Assembly: GCF_017876095.1 (NCBI RefSeq)
Contig: NZ_JAGINM010000004.1
Span: 1-64,000, forward strand
DNA: 64,000 nucleotides
DNA from: Azospirillum agricola
Lineage (GTDB): Bacteria > Pseudomonadota > Alphaproteobacteria > Azospirillales > Azospirillaceae
Reading direction: 5' to 3'
Each line of letters begins with the position of its first letter. The stretch's first letter is position 1. Below, one piece after another: positions 10,382-19,386 of the stretch. The notes under the pieces are model-generated. The model was not told the origin of the DNA, ran no database searches, and saw nothing but the letters and a program-made list of their open reading frames with translations. The position numbers and the translations under genes were made by a program.

Positions 10382-11161
10382 ATGTGCAGCGTCATCCTCC
10401 TGCGGCGGCCCGGCGCAACCTGGCCGCTGGTCGTCGGCGCCAACCGCGACGAGATGGCCGGCCGGCCCTGGAAGGCCCCGGCGCGCCACTGGCCGGACCG
10501 CCCGAATCTCGTCGCCGGGCTGGACGAGCTGGCCGGAGGCTCCTGGCTCGGGCTGAACGACGAGGGGCTGGTCGCCGGCATCCTCAACCGTCACGGCACG
10601 CTGGGGCCGGAGACCGGCAAGCGGTCGCGCGGCGAGCTGGTGCTCGACGCGCTCGACCACGCCGACGCCCTTGATGCGGCCCGCTCGCTGGCCGACCTCG
10701 ACACCCGCGCCTACCGGCCCTTCAACCTCGTGCTGGCCGACAACCGCGACGCCTATCTGCTGAGCCACCGCGGCCCCTCGGCGCGCAACCGGCCGGAGGT
10801 GATCGCGATCCCGGAGGGCGTCCACATGATCACCGCCTTCGACCTCGACGACGAGGCGGAGGATTCGCGCATCGCCCTCTACCGCCCCCTGTTCGCGCAC
10901 GCCGAACCGCCGACGACCGGCGCCGAGGACGCGGCGGCCTTCGGCTGGGGCGGCTGGCCGGAACTGCTGGGCAGCCGCATCTGGGAGGGCGAGCGCGGCG
11001 AGCGCGGCGCCATGGATTTCCGCCTGCCCATGGGCTTCGGCACGGTGTCGAGCGCGCTGATCGCCCTGCCCTCGGCCGAGCGGCCCGAGCTGGATCCGAT
11101 CTGGCATTTCGCCGCCGGCCGGCCGCACGAGACCCCCTTCGTTCCCGTCGCGCTGGACTGA
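10382..11161 (+). CDS. NRDE-family protein (TANGO2-like)
   Basis: The 259-residue product has the diagnostic N-terminus MCSVILL and the NRDE motif in [11 protein letters not shown] near residue 21, then [19 protein letters not shown]. In this family the second-position cysteine suggests an Ntn-hydrolase-like fold, and eukaryotic TANGO2 has been linked to heme and lipid handling; the bacterial role is open. ATG at 10382 leaves Cys2 in the expected place. A possible promoter lies in the 166-base gap before it, with TATAAG near 10252. purC follows after 122 bases with its own promoter. Confidence 0.85.
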   Translation: MCSVILLRRPGATWPLVVGANRDEMAGRPWKAPARHWPDRPNLVAGLDELAGGSWLGLNDEGLVAGILNRHGTLGPETGKRSRGELVLDALDHADALDAARSLADLDTRAYRPFNLVLADNRDAYLLSHRGPSARNRPEVIAIPEGVHMITAFDLDDEAEDSRIALYRPLFAHAEPPTTGAEDAAAFGWGGWPELLGSRIWEGERGERGAMDFRLPMGFGTVSSALIALPSAERPELDPIWHFAAGRPHETPFVPVALD

Positions 11162-11188
11162 CCCGTACCGGGCGGGGAACCGGTGTCG

Positions 11189-11217
11189 TTGTGTTCCCCC
11201 GGCCGGCTTGCTATATC
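11189..11217 (+). promoter_or_regulatory. Promoter of purC
   Basis: TTGTGT at 11189-11194 and TATATC at 11212-11217 are separated by 17 bases. This predicts a transcript start near 11224 and a leader of about 60 bases. Confidence 0.55.
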
Positions 11218-11233
11218 ACAAGGGCACATTCCT

Positions 11234-11260
11234 GGACCGGCAAGCTCACTTGTCCGGTCC
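11234..11260 (+). promoter_or_regulatory. Hairpin in the purC leader
   Basis: GGACCGGCAAG (11234-11244) pairs with CTTG-T-CCGGTCC (11249-11260) across a four-base loop, giving an 11-base-pair stem with one bulged T. It begins about 10 bases after the predicted transcript start and ends 23 bases before the purC start codon. It does not resemble a known purine riboswitch. Confidence 0.5.
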
Positions 11261-11283
11261 GCTCGTATTTGGACGATGACACG

Positions 11284-12048
11284 ATGACACGACGCCGGCG
11301 CATCTACGAAGGCAAGGCGAAGGTCCTGTTCGAGGGACCGGAACCCGGCACCTTGGTGCAGTACTTCAAGGACGACGCGAGCGCCTTCAACAACCAGAAG
11401 AAGGGCGTCATCACCGGCAAGGGGGTGCTGAACAACCGCATCTCCGAATATCTGATGAGCCGCCTGTCGGAAATCGGCGTGCCGACGCATTTCGTGCGCC
11501 GCCTGAACATGCGCGAGCAGCTCGTCCGCGAGGTCGAGATCATCCCCATCGAGCTGGTCGTGCGCAACGTCGCCGCCGGCTCGCTGTCGCAGCGCTTCGG
11601 GATCCCGGAAGGCACGCCGCTGCCGCGCTCGATCATCGAGTACTACTACAAGTCGGACGAACTCCACGATCCGATGGTCTCGGAGGAGCACATCACCGCC
11701 TTCGGCTGGGCGGCTCCCCAGGATCTCGACGACATGGTGGCGCTGTCGCTCCGCGTGAACGACTATCTCTCGGGCCTCTTCCTCGGCATCGGGCTGAAGC
11801 TGGTGGACTTCAAGCTGGAGTTCGGCCGGCTGTGGGAGAACGAGGAGATGCGCATCGTCCTGGCCGACGAGATCAGCCCGGACAATTGCCGCCTGTGGGA
11901 CGTCAAGACCAACGAGAAGCTCGACAAGGACCGGTTCCGCCAGGATCTCGGCCGCGTCGAGGAAGCCTACCAGGAGGTCGCGCGGCGCCTCGGCATCCTG
12001 CCGGAAGGCGGTCCGAGCGACGTCAAGGGCCCCAAGACCCTCCAGTAG
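11284..12048 (+). CDS. purC: Phosphoribosylaminoimidazole-succinocarboxamide synthase
   Basis: SAICAR synthetase joins CAIR and aspartate using ATP. The 254-residue protein carries the family opening [15 protein letters not shown], the ATP-site stretch [40 protein letters not shown] and the C-terminal [12 protein letters not shown]. The ATG at 11284 follows another ATG at 11276 that is out of frame. purS starts 49 bases downstream, so purC and purS are probably one transcript. Upstream lie a promoter and a stable leader hairpin, listed separately. Confidence 0.96.
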   Translation: MTRRRRIYEGKAKVLFEGPEPGTLVQYFKDDASAFNNQKKGVITGKGVLNNRISEYLMSRLSEIGVPTHFVRRLNMREQLVREVEIIPIELVVRNVAAGSLSQRFGIPEGTPLPRSIIEYYYKSDELHDPMVSEEHITAFGWAAPQDLDDMVALSLRVNDYLSGLFLGIGLKLVDFKLEFGRLWENEEMRIVLADEISPDNCRLWDVKTNEKLDKDRFRQDLGRVEEAYQEVARRLGILPEGGPSDVKGPKTLQ

Positions 12049-12097
12049 CCACTCTTCAGCAACCCTTCTTTGTTTCACCAAGCGAGCGGACAATCCG

Positions 12098-12340
12098 ATG
12101 AAGGCGAAGGTTCACGTCACCCTCAAGCGCGGCGTTCTGGATCCCCAGGGCAAGGCCATCGCGCACGCGCTGCACACGCTGGGCTTCGACGGCGTCGAGG
12201 ACGTCCGCGCCGGCAAGGTGATCGAGCTCACCCTCAGCAGCACCGACGAGGCGGCCGCCCGCAAGGAGGTCGAAGCCATGTGCGGCAAGCTGCTCGCCAA
12301 CACCGTGATCGAGGATTACGCCATCGAGCTGGTGGCCTGA
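12098..12340 (+). CDS. purS: FGAM synthase subunit PurS
   Basis: This 80-residue protein is the small bridging subunit of the three-part formylglycinamidine ribonucleotide synthase, joining PurQ (ammonia production) to PurL (synthetase). The sequence shows KVHVTLKRGVLDPQGKAI and the C-terminal VIEDYAIELV that are standard for the family. Its presence agrees with the short 745-residue PurL found at 16110. Normally purS directly precedes purQ; here three unrelated genes, about 3.1 kb, lie between. Confidence 0.95.
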   Translation: MKAKVHVTLKRGVLDPQGKAIAHALHTLGFDGVEDVRAGKVIELTLSSTDEAAARKEVEAMCGKLLANTVIEDYAIELVA

Positions 12341-12490
12341 TCCGGGCCTGCCCGCCTTGGTGATCCGTCACCACGACGACGCGAAGGCACGAAGGGGGTC
12401 GTGAGGACGGCCGACGGGCGGCATGCCCGGCGGGTCCGCCCTTCACGGTCCTCTCCGTGCCTTTCCTGTTTTCGCATGGGTCCGTTCCTT

Positions 12491-13117
12491 ATGTCCGTCG
12501 CCCATCTCGCCGCCCTCGATCCGATCTTCGCCGAATGCCTGCGTGTCGGCGGGCCGACCGTGCGCGACTTCTCGCGCCCCGGCGGCTTTCCCGGCCTGCT
12601 GCGCATGGTGATGGAGCAGCAGCTCTCCACACGGGTCGCCGCCGTGCTGTGGGCGAAGCTGGAAACGAGACTCGGGGGTCTCGTCACCCCGGACGCCATC
12701 CTGGCGCTGGACGACGACACGCTGCGGGCTTGCGGCTTCTCGCGCCAGAAGATCGGCTACGCCCGTGGGCTGGCCGAGGCGGTCACGGGCGGGCGGCTGG
12801 ATTTCGACACCGTCCACGCCCTGCCGGACGAGGAGGCGATCGCGGCGCTGGTCGCCCTGAAGGGGATCGGCCGCTGGACCGCCGAGGTCTATCTGATGGC
12901 GGCGCAGGACCGGCCGGACATCTGGCCGATCGGCGATCTGGCGATCCAGCTCGGCGTGCAGCGGCTGAAGGGCTGGCCCGACAAGCCGACGGCCAAGCAG
13001 TTGCTGGCGGTCGCCGAGCCCTGGCGCCCCCACCGGACCATCGCCGCCCGGCTGGTCTGGCACCATTACGTCGCCTTGCAGGAGCAGGCGCGGGAACAAG
13101 CGCGGAAGCCACGATGA
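12491..13117 (+). CDS. DNA-3-methyladenine glycosylase II family (AlkA-like)
   Basis: The 208-residue protein is a helix-hairpin-helix GPD glycosylase that would excise alkylated bases. The hairpin LKGIGRWTAEVYLM lies near residue 120, and the catalytic aspartate is in WPIGDLAIQLG about 25 residues later. It lacks the N-terminal TBP-like domain of E. coli AlkA and is the short form found in many proteobacteria. The start is uncertain: ATG at 12491 is used, with ATG at 12476 and GTG at 12401 in frame. Its stop overlaps the next start (ATGA), so it is translationally coupled to the MOSC gene. Confidence 0.82.
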   Translation: MSVAHLAALDPIFAECLRVGGPTVRDFSRPGGFPGLLRMVMEQQLSTRVAAVLWAKLETRLGGLVTPDAILALDDDTLRACGFSRQKIGYARGLAEAVTGGRLDFDTVHALPDEEAIAALVALKGIGRWTAEVYLMAAQDRPDIWPIGDLAIQLGVQRLKGWPDKPTAKQLLAVAEPWRPHRTIAARLVWHHYVALQEQAREQARKPR

Positions 13118-13803
13118 TCGACCTGACCATTTCGACCGTCCTGCTCGGCAAGGCCGTGCCCTTCGGGCCGCCCGGCCGCACCAGCGCCATCGGCAAGACG
13201 CCGGTCGACGGCCCGCGCGCCGTCGGCGTCAACGGCTTCCTCGACGACGAGCAGGCCGACCGCCGGGTCCATGGCGGGCCGGACAAGGCGATCCACCATT
13301 ACCCGCTCGACCACCACGCCGCGTGGCGGGACGATCTCGGCGAGGATCTGCCGCTGCTCGGCACGCCCGGCGCCTTCGGCGAGAACCTCTCGACGCGGGG
13401 CGTCACCGAAGCCGATATCTGCCTGGGCGACCGGCTGCGCGCCGGCACCGCCCTGCTGGAGGTGGCGCAGGCCCGCCAGCCCTGCTGGAAGCTCAACCAC
13501 CGCTTCGGCGTGCCCGACATGGCAAAGCGCGTGCAGACCACAGCGCGCACCGGCTGGTACTATCGCGTCATCGATGAGGGCGCCATCGGCCCCGGCGACC
13601 GGCTGACCCTGGTCGAGCGCCCTTGCCCCGGCTGGCCGCTCGCCCGGCTGCTGCGGGTGCTGTACGTCGACACGATGGACCGCGCGGCGCTGGCCGAGAT
13701 GGCCGCCCTGCCGGCCCTGGCGCGGAGTTGGAAGACGCTCGCCGAACGCCGGCTGGAGCGGAGCGCGGTCGAGGATTGGGCCGGCCGGCTGAACGGCGAC
13801 TGA
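13114..13803 (+). CDS. MOSC domain protein (YiiM-like)
   Basis: The 229-residue product has a MOSC domain (GVNGFLDDEQADRRVHGGPDKAIHHYP, here only cited as the family landmark at about residues 36-62). The conserved cysteine follows in QARQPCWKLNHR near residue 125. A C-terminal three-helix bundle resembles the 3-alpha domain of YiiM, which reduces N-hydroxylated compounds with a molybdenum cofactor. The gene overlaps the glycosylase by four bases. A hairpin at 13831 probably ends the transcript. The pairing of a base-excision enzyme with a MOSC protein could reflect handling of damaged or N-hydroxylated bases, but that is inference. Confidence 0.83.
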   Translation: MIDLTISTVLLGKAVPFGPPGRTSAIGKTPVDGPRAVGVNGFLDDEQADRRVHGGPDKAIHHYPLDHHAAWRDDLGEDLPLLGTPGAFGENLSTRGVTEADICLGDRLRAGTALLEVAQARQPCWKLNHRFGVPDMAKRVQTTARTGWYYRVIDEGAIGPGDRLTLVERPCPGWPLARLLRVLYVDTMDRAALAEMAALPALARSWKTLAERRLERSAVEDWAGRLNGD

Positions 13804-13830
13804 GCGGCCTTCCCACTCCTCCCAGAACGA

Positions 13831-13866
13831 AAAAGCCCTTCTCCCGCAAGGGGAGAGGGGCTTCTT
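13831..13866 (+). terminator. Terminator after the MOSC gene
   Basis: AAGCCC-TTCTCCC (13833-13845) pairs with GGGAGAG-GGGCTT (13851-13863) with one G-T pair and a five-base loop, 29 bases after the stop. The downstream T-run is short (CTT). Confidence 0.5.
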
Positions 13867-13905
13867 GGTGTCTACGCCCCCTTCCCCCGCCCACGCCTTC
13901 ACCAC

Positions 13906-13922
13906 TTGGCATTCTTCTTGCG
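13906..13922 (+). promoter_or_regulatory. Sigma-54 promoter of the ammonium transporter
   Basis: The sequence TTGGCATTCTTCTTGCG has GG at 13908-13909 and GC at 13920-13921 with exactly ten bases between, the spacing required by RpoN holoenzyme, and full TTGGCA and TTGC cores. The predicted start near 13933 leaves a leader of about 140 bases. Regulation by NtrC under nitrogen limitation is the expected consequence. Confidence 0.7.
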
Positions 13923-14036
13923 CAAGGAACGGACAGCCCCACACGGGTTTGCCCGCGCTTTGCGCTGCCTTTCCGCAGCCTGCCCAGCCCGGAGGCAATT
14001 CCGCGCTTGCACCTATTCGCCTAATCTGTTAGCAGA

Positions 14037-14055
14037 TTGCCTGAAATTTAGGCAA
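14037..14055 (+). promoter_or_regulatory. Palindrome just upstream of the ammonium transporter
   Basis: TTGCCT (14037-14042) and AGGCAA (14050-14055) are inverted repeats around GAAATTT. The element lies 20 bases before the start codon, next to the ribosome binding site. It could be a protein operator or a small RNA hairpin. Confidence 0.5.
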
Positions 14056-14075
14056 AATGCTGAAAGTTTGCGCAT

Positions 14076-15302
14076 ATGGACACGGCAAGAACCGGGGGCG
14101 ACGTTCTGTTCGTCCTGATCGGCGCGGTGATGGTGTTGGCGATGCATTGCGGCTTCGCCCTGCTGGAGGTCGGCACGGTCCGCCGCAAGAATCAGGTCAA
14201 CGCGCTGGTGAAGATCCTCTCCGATTTCGCCATGTCCACGCTCGCCTATTTCCTGATCGGCTACACCGTCGCCTACGGCGTGGATTTCTTCGCCGACGCC
14301 AAGACGCTGGTCGGCAAGGGCGGCGCCGGCTTCGCCGCCTACGGCTACGATCTGGTGAAGTTCTTCTTCCTGGCGACCTTCGCCGCCGCCGTGCCGGCCA
14401 TCGTGTCGGGCGGCATCGCCGAGCGCGCCCGTTTCTGGCCGCAGATGGGCGCGACCGTCGCGCTGATCGCGCTGTTCTACCCGCTGCTCGAGGGTACCGT
14501 CTGGGGCAGCCGCTTCGGCCTGCAAGCCTGGATGACCGAAGCGTTCGGCCAGCCCTTCCACGATTTCGCCGGCTCGGTGGTGGTCCACGCCTTCGGCGGC
14601 TGGGTGGCGCTGGGCGCCGTGCTGCATCTCGGCAACCGGCGCGGCCGCTACCGGGCCAACGGCTCGCTGATCGCCATCCCGCCGTCGAACATCCCCTTCC
14701 TGGCGCTCGGCGCCTGGGTGCTGTGCGTCGGCTGGTTCGGCTTCAACGTGATGAGCGCCCAGGCGCTCGACGGCGTGTCGGGTCTGGTCGCGCTCAACTC
14801 GCTGATGGCGATGGTCGGCGGCATCGTCACCTCGCTGGTCATCAGCCGCACCGATCCGGGCTTCGTCCACAACGGGGCGCTCGCCGGGCTGGTCGCGGTC
14901 TGCGCCGGGTCGGACGTCATGCACCCGCTGGGCGCGCTGATCACCGGCGGGATCGCCGGGCTGCTGTTCGTCTGGGCCTTCAACAAGTGCCAGATCGACT
15001 GGAAGATCGACGACGTGCTGGGCGTCTGGCCGCTGCACGGGCTTTGCGGCCTGACCGGCGGCCTGCTGGCCGGCGTGTTCGGGCAGGAGGCGTTGGGCGG
15101 GCTCGGCGGCGTGTCGCTCGCCTCGCAGGCCGTCGGCACGCTGGGCGGCGCCGGCTTCGGCTTCGCCGCCGGCCTCGCGGTCTATGGCTTGCTGAAGGCG
15201 GTCGTCGGCATCCGCCTGGACCAGGAGCAGGAGTATCGCGGCGCCGACCTGTCGTTGCACCACATCACCGCCTACCCGGAAGAGGACGCGCCGACCCAGT
15301 GA
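14076..15302 (+). CDS. amtB: Ammonium transporter, Amt family
   Basis: The 408-residue membrane protein has about eleven transmembrane helices. The twin pore histidines are in GSVVVHAFGGWVALG (about residue 171) and WPLHGLCGLTGG (about residue 325), and the signature around AMHCGFALLEVGTVRRKN is present. There is no cleavable signal peptide, which is typical of alphaproteobacterial Amt proteins. No PII gene (glnK or glnZ), the usual partner, is adjacent. A near-perfect sigma-54 promoter upstream points to nitrogen control. The gene splits the purine cluster, lying between purS and purQ. The symbol is given at family level; the organism may have other Amt genes. Confidence 0.92.
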   Translation: MDTARTGGDVLFVLIGAVMVLAMHCGFALLEVGTVRRKNQVNALVKILSDFAMSTLAYFLIGYTVAYGVDFFADAKTLVGKGGAGFAAYGYDLVKFFFLATFAAAVPAIVSGGIAERARFWPQMGATVALIALFYPLLEGTVWGSRFGLQAWMTEAFGQPFHDFAGSVVVHAFGGWVALGAVLHLGNRRGRYRANGSLIAIPPSNIPFLALGAWVLCVGWFGFNVMSAQALDGVSGLVALNSLMAMVGGIVTSLVISRTDPGFVHNGALAGLVAVCAGSDVMHPLGALITGGIAGLLFVWAFNKCQIDWKIDDVLGVWPLHGLCGLTGGLLAGVFGQEALGGLGGVSLASQAVGTLGGAGFGFAAGLAVYGLLKAVVGIRLDQEQEYRGADLSLHHITAYPEEDAPTQ

Positions 15303-15423
15303 CGCGGCCGGATCAAGGCTGACCGGAGGCGTCCGGGGGACCGCCGCCCTTGCTTTGCCGGGGCGGCGGCCTTAGTGTCCGGCCCGAACATCTCCCCCCA
15401 CGACGCCGGATTTTGACCGCCCC

Positions 15424-16113
15424 ATGAAGGCCGCGATCGTCGTTTTCCCCGGCTCCAACCGCGAACGCGACGCCGTCGCCGCGCTGGAGGCCGCCAGCGG
15501 AACCAAGCCGCATCTGGTCTGGCACCGCGACACCGAACTGCCCAAGGTCGACCTGATCGTCGTGCCCGGCGGCTTCTCCTATGGCGATTACCTGCGCTCC
15601 GGCGCCATGGCGGCGCATTCGCCGATCATGCGCGAGGTGAAGGCGCGGGCCGATCAGGGCGTGCGGGTGCTCGGCGTCTGCAACGGCTTCCAGATCATCA
15701 CCGAGGCCGGGCTGCTGCCGGGTGCCTTGATGCGCAACGGCGGGCTGAAGTTCGTCTGCCGCGTCCAGCATCTGCGGGTGGAGAACACCGACAGCCCCTT
15801 CACGGCGAAATACGCCAAGGGCCAGATCGTGCGCTACCCGGTCGCCCACGGCGACGGCAACTACTGGGCCGACGCCGAGACGGTCAGGCGGCTGGACGGC
15901 GAGGGCCAGGTCGCCTTCCGCTACGTCGCCGATGATTCTCGCGCCGACCCGCGCGGCAACCCGAACCATTCGGTGTCCGACATCGCCGGCATCTTCAACG
16001 CCAAGCGCACCGTGCTCGGCCTGATGCCGCACCCGGAAGACGCGGTGGAGGGCCTGCACGGCAACACCGACGGCAAGCCGATGTTCGATGGTCTGGTGGA
16101 GGCCCTGTCGTGA
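15424..16113 (+). CDS. purQ: FGAM synthase glutaminase subunit
   Basis: PurQ is the class I glutamine amidotransferase subunit that supplies ammonia to PurL. The 229-residue protein has the nucleophile cysteine in VLGVCNGFQ (about residue 87) and the His and Glu of the triad in [11 protein letters not shown] near the C-terminus. [10 protein letters not shown] and [11 protein letters not shown] are also family landmarks. Its stop overlaps the purL start as GTGA, so the two subunits are translationally coupled. Confidence 0.97.
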   Translation: MKAAIVVFPGSNRERDAVAALEAASGTKPHLVWHRDTELPKVDLIVVPGGFSYGDYLRSGAMAAHSPIMREVKARADQGVRVLGVCNGFQIITEAGLLPGALMRNGGLKFVCRVQHLRVENTDSPFTAKYAKGQIVRYPVAHGDGNYWADAETVRRLDGEGQVAFRYVADDSRADPRGNPNHSVSDIAGIFNAKRTVLGLMPHPEDAVEGLHGNTDGKPMFDGLVEALS

Positions 16114-18347
16114 GCGCGGAAGCTACCCGGGCGCAGGAGCGCCCCGTCACTCTCGAACTGGCCCGCGAGTTCGGCCTGTCCGAGGCGGAATACAACAACG
16201 CGCTGGAGATCCTCGGCCGCGTCCCGACCTTCACCGAGATGGGCATCATCTCGGTCATGTGGTCGGAGCACTGCTCGTACAAATCCTCCAAGCTGTGGCT
16301 GAAGACGCTGCCGACCACCGGCCCGCAGGTGATCTGCGGCCCCGGCGAGAACGCCGGCGTGGTCGACATCGGTGACGGCGACACCGTCATCTTCAAGATG
16401 GAGAGCCACAACCACCCGTCCTACATCGAGCCCTACCAGGGTGCCGCGACCGGCGTCGGCGGCATCCTGCGCGATGTGTTCACCATGGGCGCCCGGCCCA
16501 TCGCCAACATGAACGCGCTGCGCTTCGGCGATCCCTCCCACCCGAAGACCCGCCATCTGGTGGCCGGCGTCGTGTCGGGCATCGGCGGCTACGGCAACTG
16601 CGTCGGCGTCCCCACCGTCGGCGGCGAGACCAACTTCCACCCGGCCTACAACGGCAACATCCTGGTCAACGCGATGACCGTGGGCGTCGCCAAAGCCGAC
16701 CGGATCTTCTATTCGGCCGCCGCCGGCATCGGCAACCCGGTCGTCTATGTCGGCTCCAAGACCGGCCGCGACGGCATCCACGGCGCCACCATGGCGTCGG
16801 CCGAGTTCACCGAGGATTCGGAGGAGAAGCGCCCGACCGTGCAGGTCGGCGACCCCTTCACCGAGAAGCTGCTGATCGAGGCCTGCCTGGAGCTGATGGA
16901 GACCGACGCCATCGTCGCCATCCAGGACATGGGCGCCGCCGGCCTGACCTCCTCCTCGGTCGAGATGGCCGGCAAGGGCGGTCTCGGCATCGAGCTGGCG
17001 CTCGACAGCCTGCCGATGCGCGAAGAGGCGATGACGCCCTACGAGATCATGCTCTCCGAAAGCCAGGAGCGCATGCTGATCATCCTGAAGCCCGGCCGCG
17101 AGGAGGTGGCGAAGGCCATCTTCGACAAGTGGGAGCTGGACTTCGCCGTCATCGGCCACCTGACCGACACCGGCAACCTCGTCATCAAGATGTACGGCGA
17201 GACCTGGTGCGACATGCCGATCGCCCCGGTCTCCAACGCCGCCCCCGAATACGACCGCCCGTGGGAGCCGACCCCGGCCGCCGCGGAAGTGCCGGACAGC
17301 GTGTTCGACGGCTACGACGCCCCGCTCGGCGACACGTTGGCGAAACTGTTCGCCTGCCCCGATCTGGCCTCCAAGCGCTGGATCTGGGAGCAGTATGACA
17401 GCCTCGTCGGCGGCGACACCCGCTTCATGTCGGGCCAGGCCGACGCGGCGGTCGTCCGCGTGCCGGGCCAGACCAAGGCGGTGGCGATCACCACCGACTG
17501 CACGCCCCGCTACTGCCTCGCCGACCCGGTCGAGGGCGGCAAGCAGGCGGTCGCCGAGGCGTGGCGCAACCTGTCGGCCGTGGGCGCGCTGCCGCTCGCC
17601 ATCACCGACAACATGAACTTCGGCAACCCCGAGAAGCCGCGGATCATGGGCCAGTTCGTCGGCGCCGTTCAGGGCATCGGCGCGGCCTGCAAGGCGCTCG
17701 ACTTCCCGGTCGTCTCGGGCAACGTCTCGCTCTACAACGAGACGAACGGCGAGGCGATCCTCCCCACCCCGGCCATCGGCGGCGTCGGCACCCTGCCCGA
17801 CGCGATGATCGCGGTCGGCATCGCCTTCCAGAACGAGGGCGACGTCATCCTCGGCGTCGGCGCGGCGACCAACGCCCAGGGCGGCCACATCGGCCAGTCG
17901 CTGTTCCTGCGCGAAATCCTCGGCCGCGAGGAGGGTCCGCCCCCGCCGGTCGACCTCGCCGTCGAGCGCCGCAACGGCGATTTCGTGCGCGGCCTGATCC
18001 GCGAGGGTCTGGTGGTGTCGAGCCACGACGTCGCCGACGGCGGCCTGATCGTCACCATCGCCGAGATGGCGCTGGCCGGCGGCATCGGCGCCCACCTGAC
18101 CGGCCTGGACGGCGCGCACCCGCGCGCCCTGTTCGGCGAGGACCAGGGCCGCTACGTGCTGGCGGTCCGCCCGGACGTCGCGGCCAAGGTCCAGGAGAAG
18201 GCCAAGGCGGCCGGCGTGCCGGTGGCGGTGCTGGGCGAGACGCGCGGCGCCTCGCTGTCGGACCGCAACGGCGACATCGTCCCGCTGACGCGCCTGAAAA
18301 CCGTCAACGAGAGCTGGCTGCCCGACTACATGTCGGCCGAGCTGTAA
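16110..18347 (+). CDS. purL: FGAM synthase, synthetase subunit (short PurL)
   Basis: At 745 residues this is the small PurL used with separate PurS and PurQ. It converts FGAR, ATP and ammonia to FGAM. Landmarks are [12 protein letters not shown] near residue 50, the substrate loop [20 protein letters not shown], the repeated AIRS-type halves and [11 protein letters not shown] in the second half. GTG at 16110 overlaps the purQ stop. A strong intrinsic terminator follows at 18377. Confidence 0.97.
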   Translation: MSAEATRAQERPVTLELAREFGLSEAEYNNALEILGRVPTFTEMGIISVMWSEHCSYKSSKLWLKTLPTTGPQVICGPGENAGVVDIGDGDTVIFKMESHNHPSYIEPYQGAATGVGGILRDVFTMGARPIANMNALRFGDPSHPKTRHLVAGVVSGIGGYGNCVGVPTVGGETNFHPAYNGNILVNAMTVGVAKADRIFYSAAAGIGNPVVYVGSKTGRDGIHGATMASAEFTEDSEEKRPTVQVGDPFTEKLLIEACLELMETDAIVAIQDMGAAGLTSSSVEMAGKGGLGIELALDSLPMREEAMTPYEIMLSESQERMLIILKPGREEVAKAIFDKWELDFAVIGHLTDTGNLVIKMYGETWCDMPIAPVSNAAPEYDRPWEPTPAAAEVPDSVFDGYDAPLGDTLAKLFACPDLASKRWIWEQYDSLVGGDTRFMSGQADAAVVRVPGQTKAVAITTDCTPRYCLADPVEGGKQAVAEAWRNLSAVGALPLAITDNMNFGNPEKPRIMGQFVGAVQGIGAACKALDFPVVSGNVSLYNETNGEAILPTPAIGGVGTLPDAMIAVGIAFQNEGDVILGVGAATNAQGGHIGQSLFLREILGREEGPPPPVDLAVERRNGDFVRGLIREGLVVSSHDVADGGLIVTIAEMALAGGIGAHLTGLDGAHPRALFGEDQGRYVLAVRPDVAAKVQEKAKAAGVPVAVLGETRGASLSDRNGDIVPLTRLKTVNESWLPDYMSAEL

Positions 18348-18376
18348 GCCGACCGGGGGATCTAACCCCACTTTCA

Positions 18377-18416
18377 GGCCGCCATGCCCGCGTCGAACCG
18401 GGCATGGCGGCCTTTT
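18377..18416 (+). terminator. Intrinsic terminator after purL
   Basis: A 14-base-pair stem, GGCCGCCATGCCCG with CGGGCATGGCGGCC, is followed by TTTT, 29 bases after the purL stop. Confidence 0.85.
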
Positions 18417-18460
18417 GCGTAACGCAAGCCTGCCGAGCCGTGGAAAACCGACGCGGACAG

Positions 18461-18489
18461 GTGACAAACACGGCCCCCCACCCTACTCT
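18461..18489 (+). promoter_or_regulatory. Possible promoter of bolA-grxD
   Basis: GTGACA at 18461-18466 and TACTCT at 18484-18489 are 17 bases apart, downstream of the purL terminator and 54 bases before the bolA start. Confidence 0.4.
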
Positions 18490-18543
18490 CTTTGCCCAGA
18501 ACGGCCCGGGCGGGGCGCATCCCGAACAGAGCGAGGACACACC

Positions 18544-18783
18544 ATGGCGATGGAAGCCGCCACGATCGAACAGCTCATCAAGGAAGGCATCCCCGACGCG
18601 GCGGTCGAGATCGCCGACCTGCGCGGCGACGGCGACCACTACGCCGCCCTCGTCACCTCGGCGGCCTTCAAGGGCAAGAGCCGGGTGCAGCAGCACCAGA
18701 TGGTCTACGCCGCCCTCCAGGGGAAGATGGGCGGCGAGCTGCACGCGCTCGCCCTGACCACCGCCGTTCCGGACAACGCGTGA
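18544..18783 (+). CDS. BolA-family protein
   Basis: The 79-residue product has the BolA fold signature: DGDHYAALVTSAAFKGKSRVQQ with the conserved histidine, then MVYAALQGKMGGELHALAL. Proteins of this type bind monothiol glutaredoxins and share a [2Fe-2S] cluster with them. The partner, a CGFS glutaredoxin, is the next gene, 69 bases downstream, and the pair is a classic alphaproteobacterial arrangement. The ATG at 18544 is chosen because the open frame upstream lacks homology. Confidence 0.92.
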   Translation: MAMEAATIEQLIKEGIPDAAVEIADLRGDGDHYAALVTSAAFKGKSRVQQHQMVYAALQGKMGGELHALALTTAVPDNA

Positions 18784-18852
18784 GACATCACACGACAAGC
18801 GCCCACGACCTGTTGCATCGTCGTCGGCATCATTCAGAGAGGGTTTGAAGTC

Positions 18853-19194
18853 ATGGTCGATCAGAACGTCGTCGAGCGCATCAAGCAGGATCTCGGCAGC
18901 AGCGATGTCGTGCTCTACATGAAGGGCACCCCGGTGTTCCCGCAATGCGGCTTCTCCGCCGCCGTCGTCCAGGTGCTGAGCCATGTGGGCGTGAAGTTCA
19001 AGGGCATCAACATCCTGGAGGATCCGGGCCTGCGCCAGGGCCTGAAGGAATACTCGAACTGGCCGACCTTCCCGCAGCTCTACGTCAAGGGCGAGCTGGT
19101 CGGCGGCTGCGACATCGTGCGCGAGATGTACGAGAGCGGCGAGCTGCAAAGCCTGCTGAGCGAGAAGGGCATCGCGACCGGCGTCGCCGCCTGA
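18853..19194 (+). CDS. grxD: Monothiol CGFS glutaredoxin
   Basis: The 113-residue protein carries the active-site CGFS in VFPQCGFSAAVVQ near residue 33, the cis-proline WPTFPQLYVKGELVGGCDI, and the KGTP glutathione-binding motif. Such glutaredoxins hold and deliver [2Fe-2S] clusters rather than reduce disulfides. It is paired with the BolA protein upstream and followed by a strong terminator. An ATG with an AGAGAGGG site upstream supports the start. Confidence 0.95.
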   Translation: MVDQNVVERIKQDLGSSDVVLYMKGTPVFPQCGFSAAVVQVLSHVGVKFKGINILEDPGLRQGLKEYSNWPTFPQLYVKGELVGGCDIVREMYESGELQSLLSEKGIATGVAA

Positions 19195-19221
19195 TCGCCA
19201 CCCTCCGCTCGCGAAAAACGG

Positions 19222-19245
19222 AAAGCCCCGCTTCGGCGGGGCTTT
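19222..19245 (+). terminator. Intrinsic terminator after grxD
   Basis: AAAGCCCCG and CGGGGCTTT pair around a short TTCG-containing loop, 27 bases after the grxD stop. Flanking A and T make it active in both directions. Confidence 0.8.
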
Positions 19246-19386
19246 CTGCTGGGCGGGCATCGCGTCGAACGGCGCGCGCAGACCGGCCGCCGGTTCCCGT
19301 TCCGCGAGCGACATGCCCACCACGCAGCCCGGCCATGTTCGGCGCCGCGCTGCCGGCCTGCCCAAATTGTGTGCTACACGGACGGC

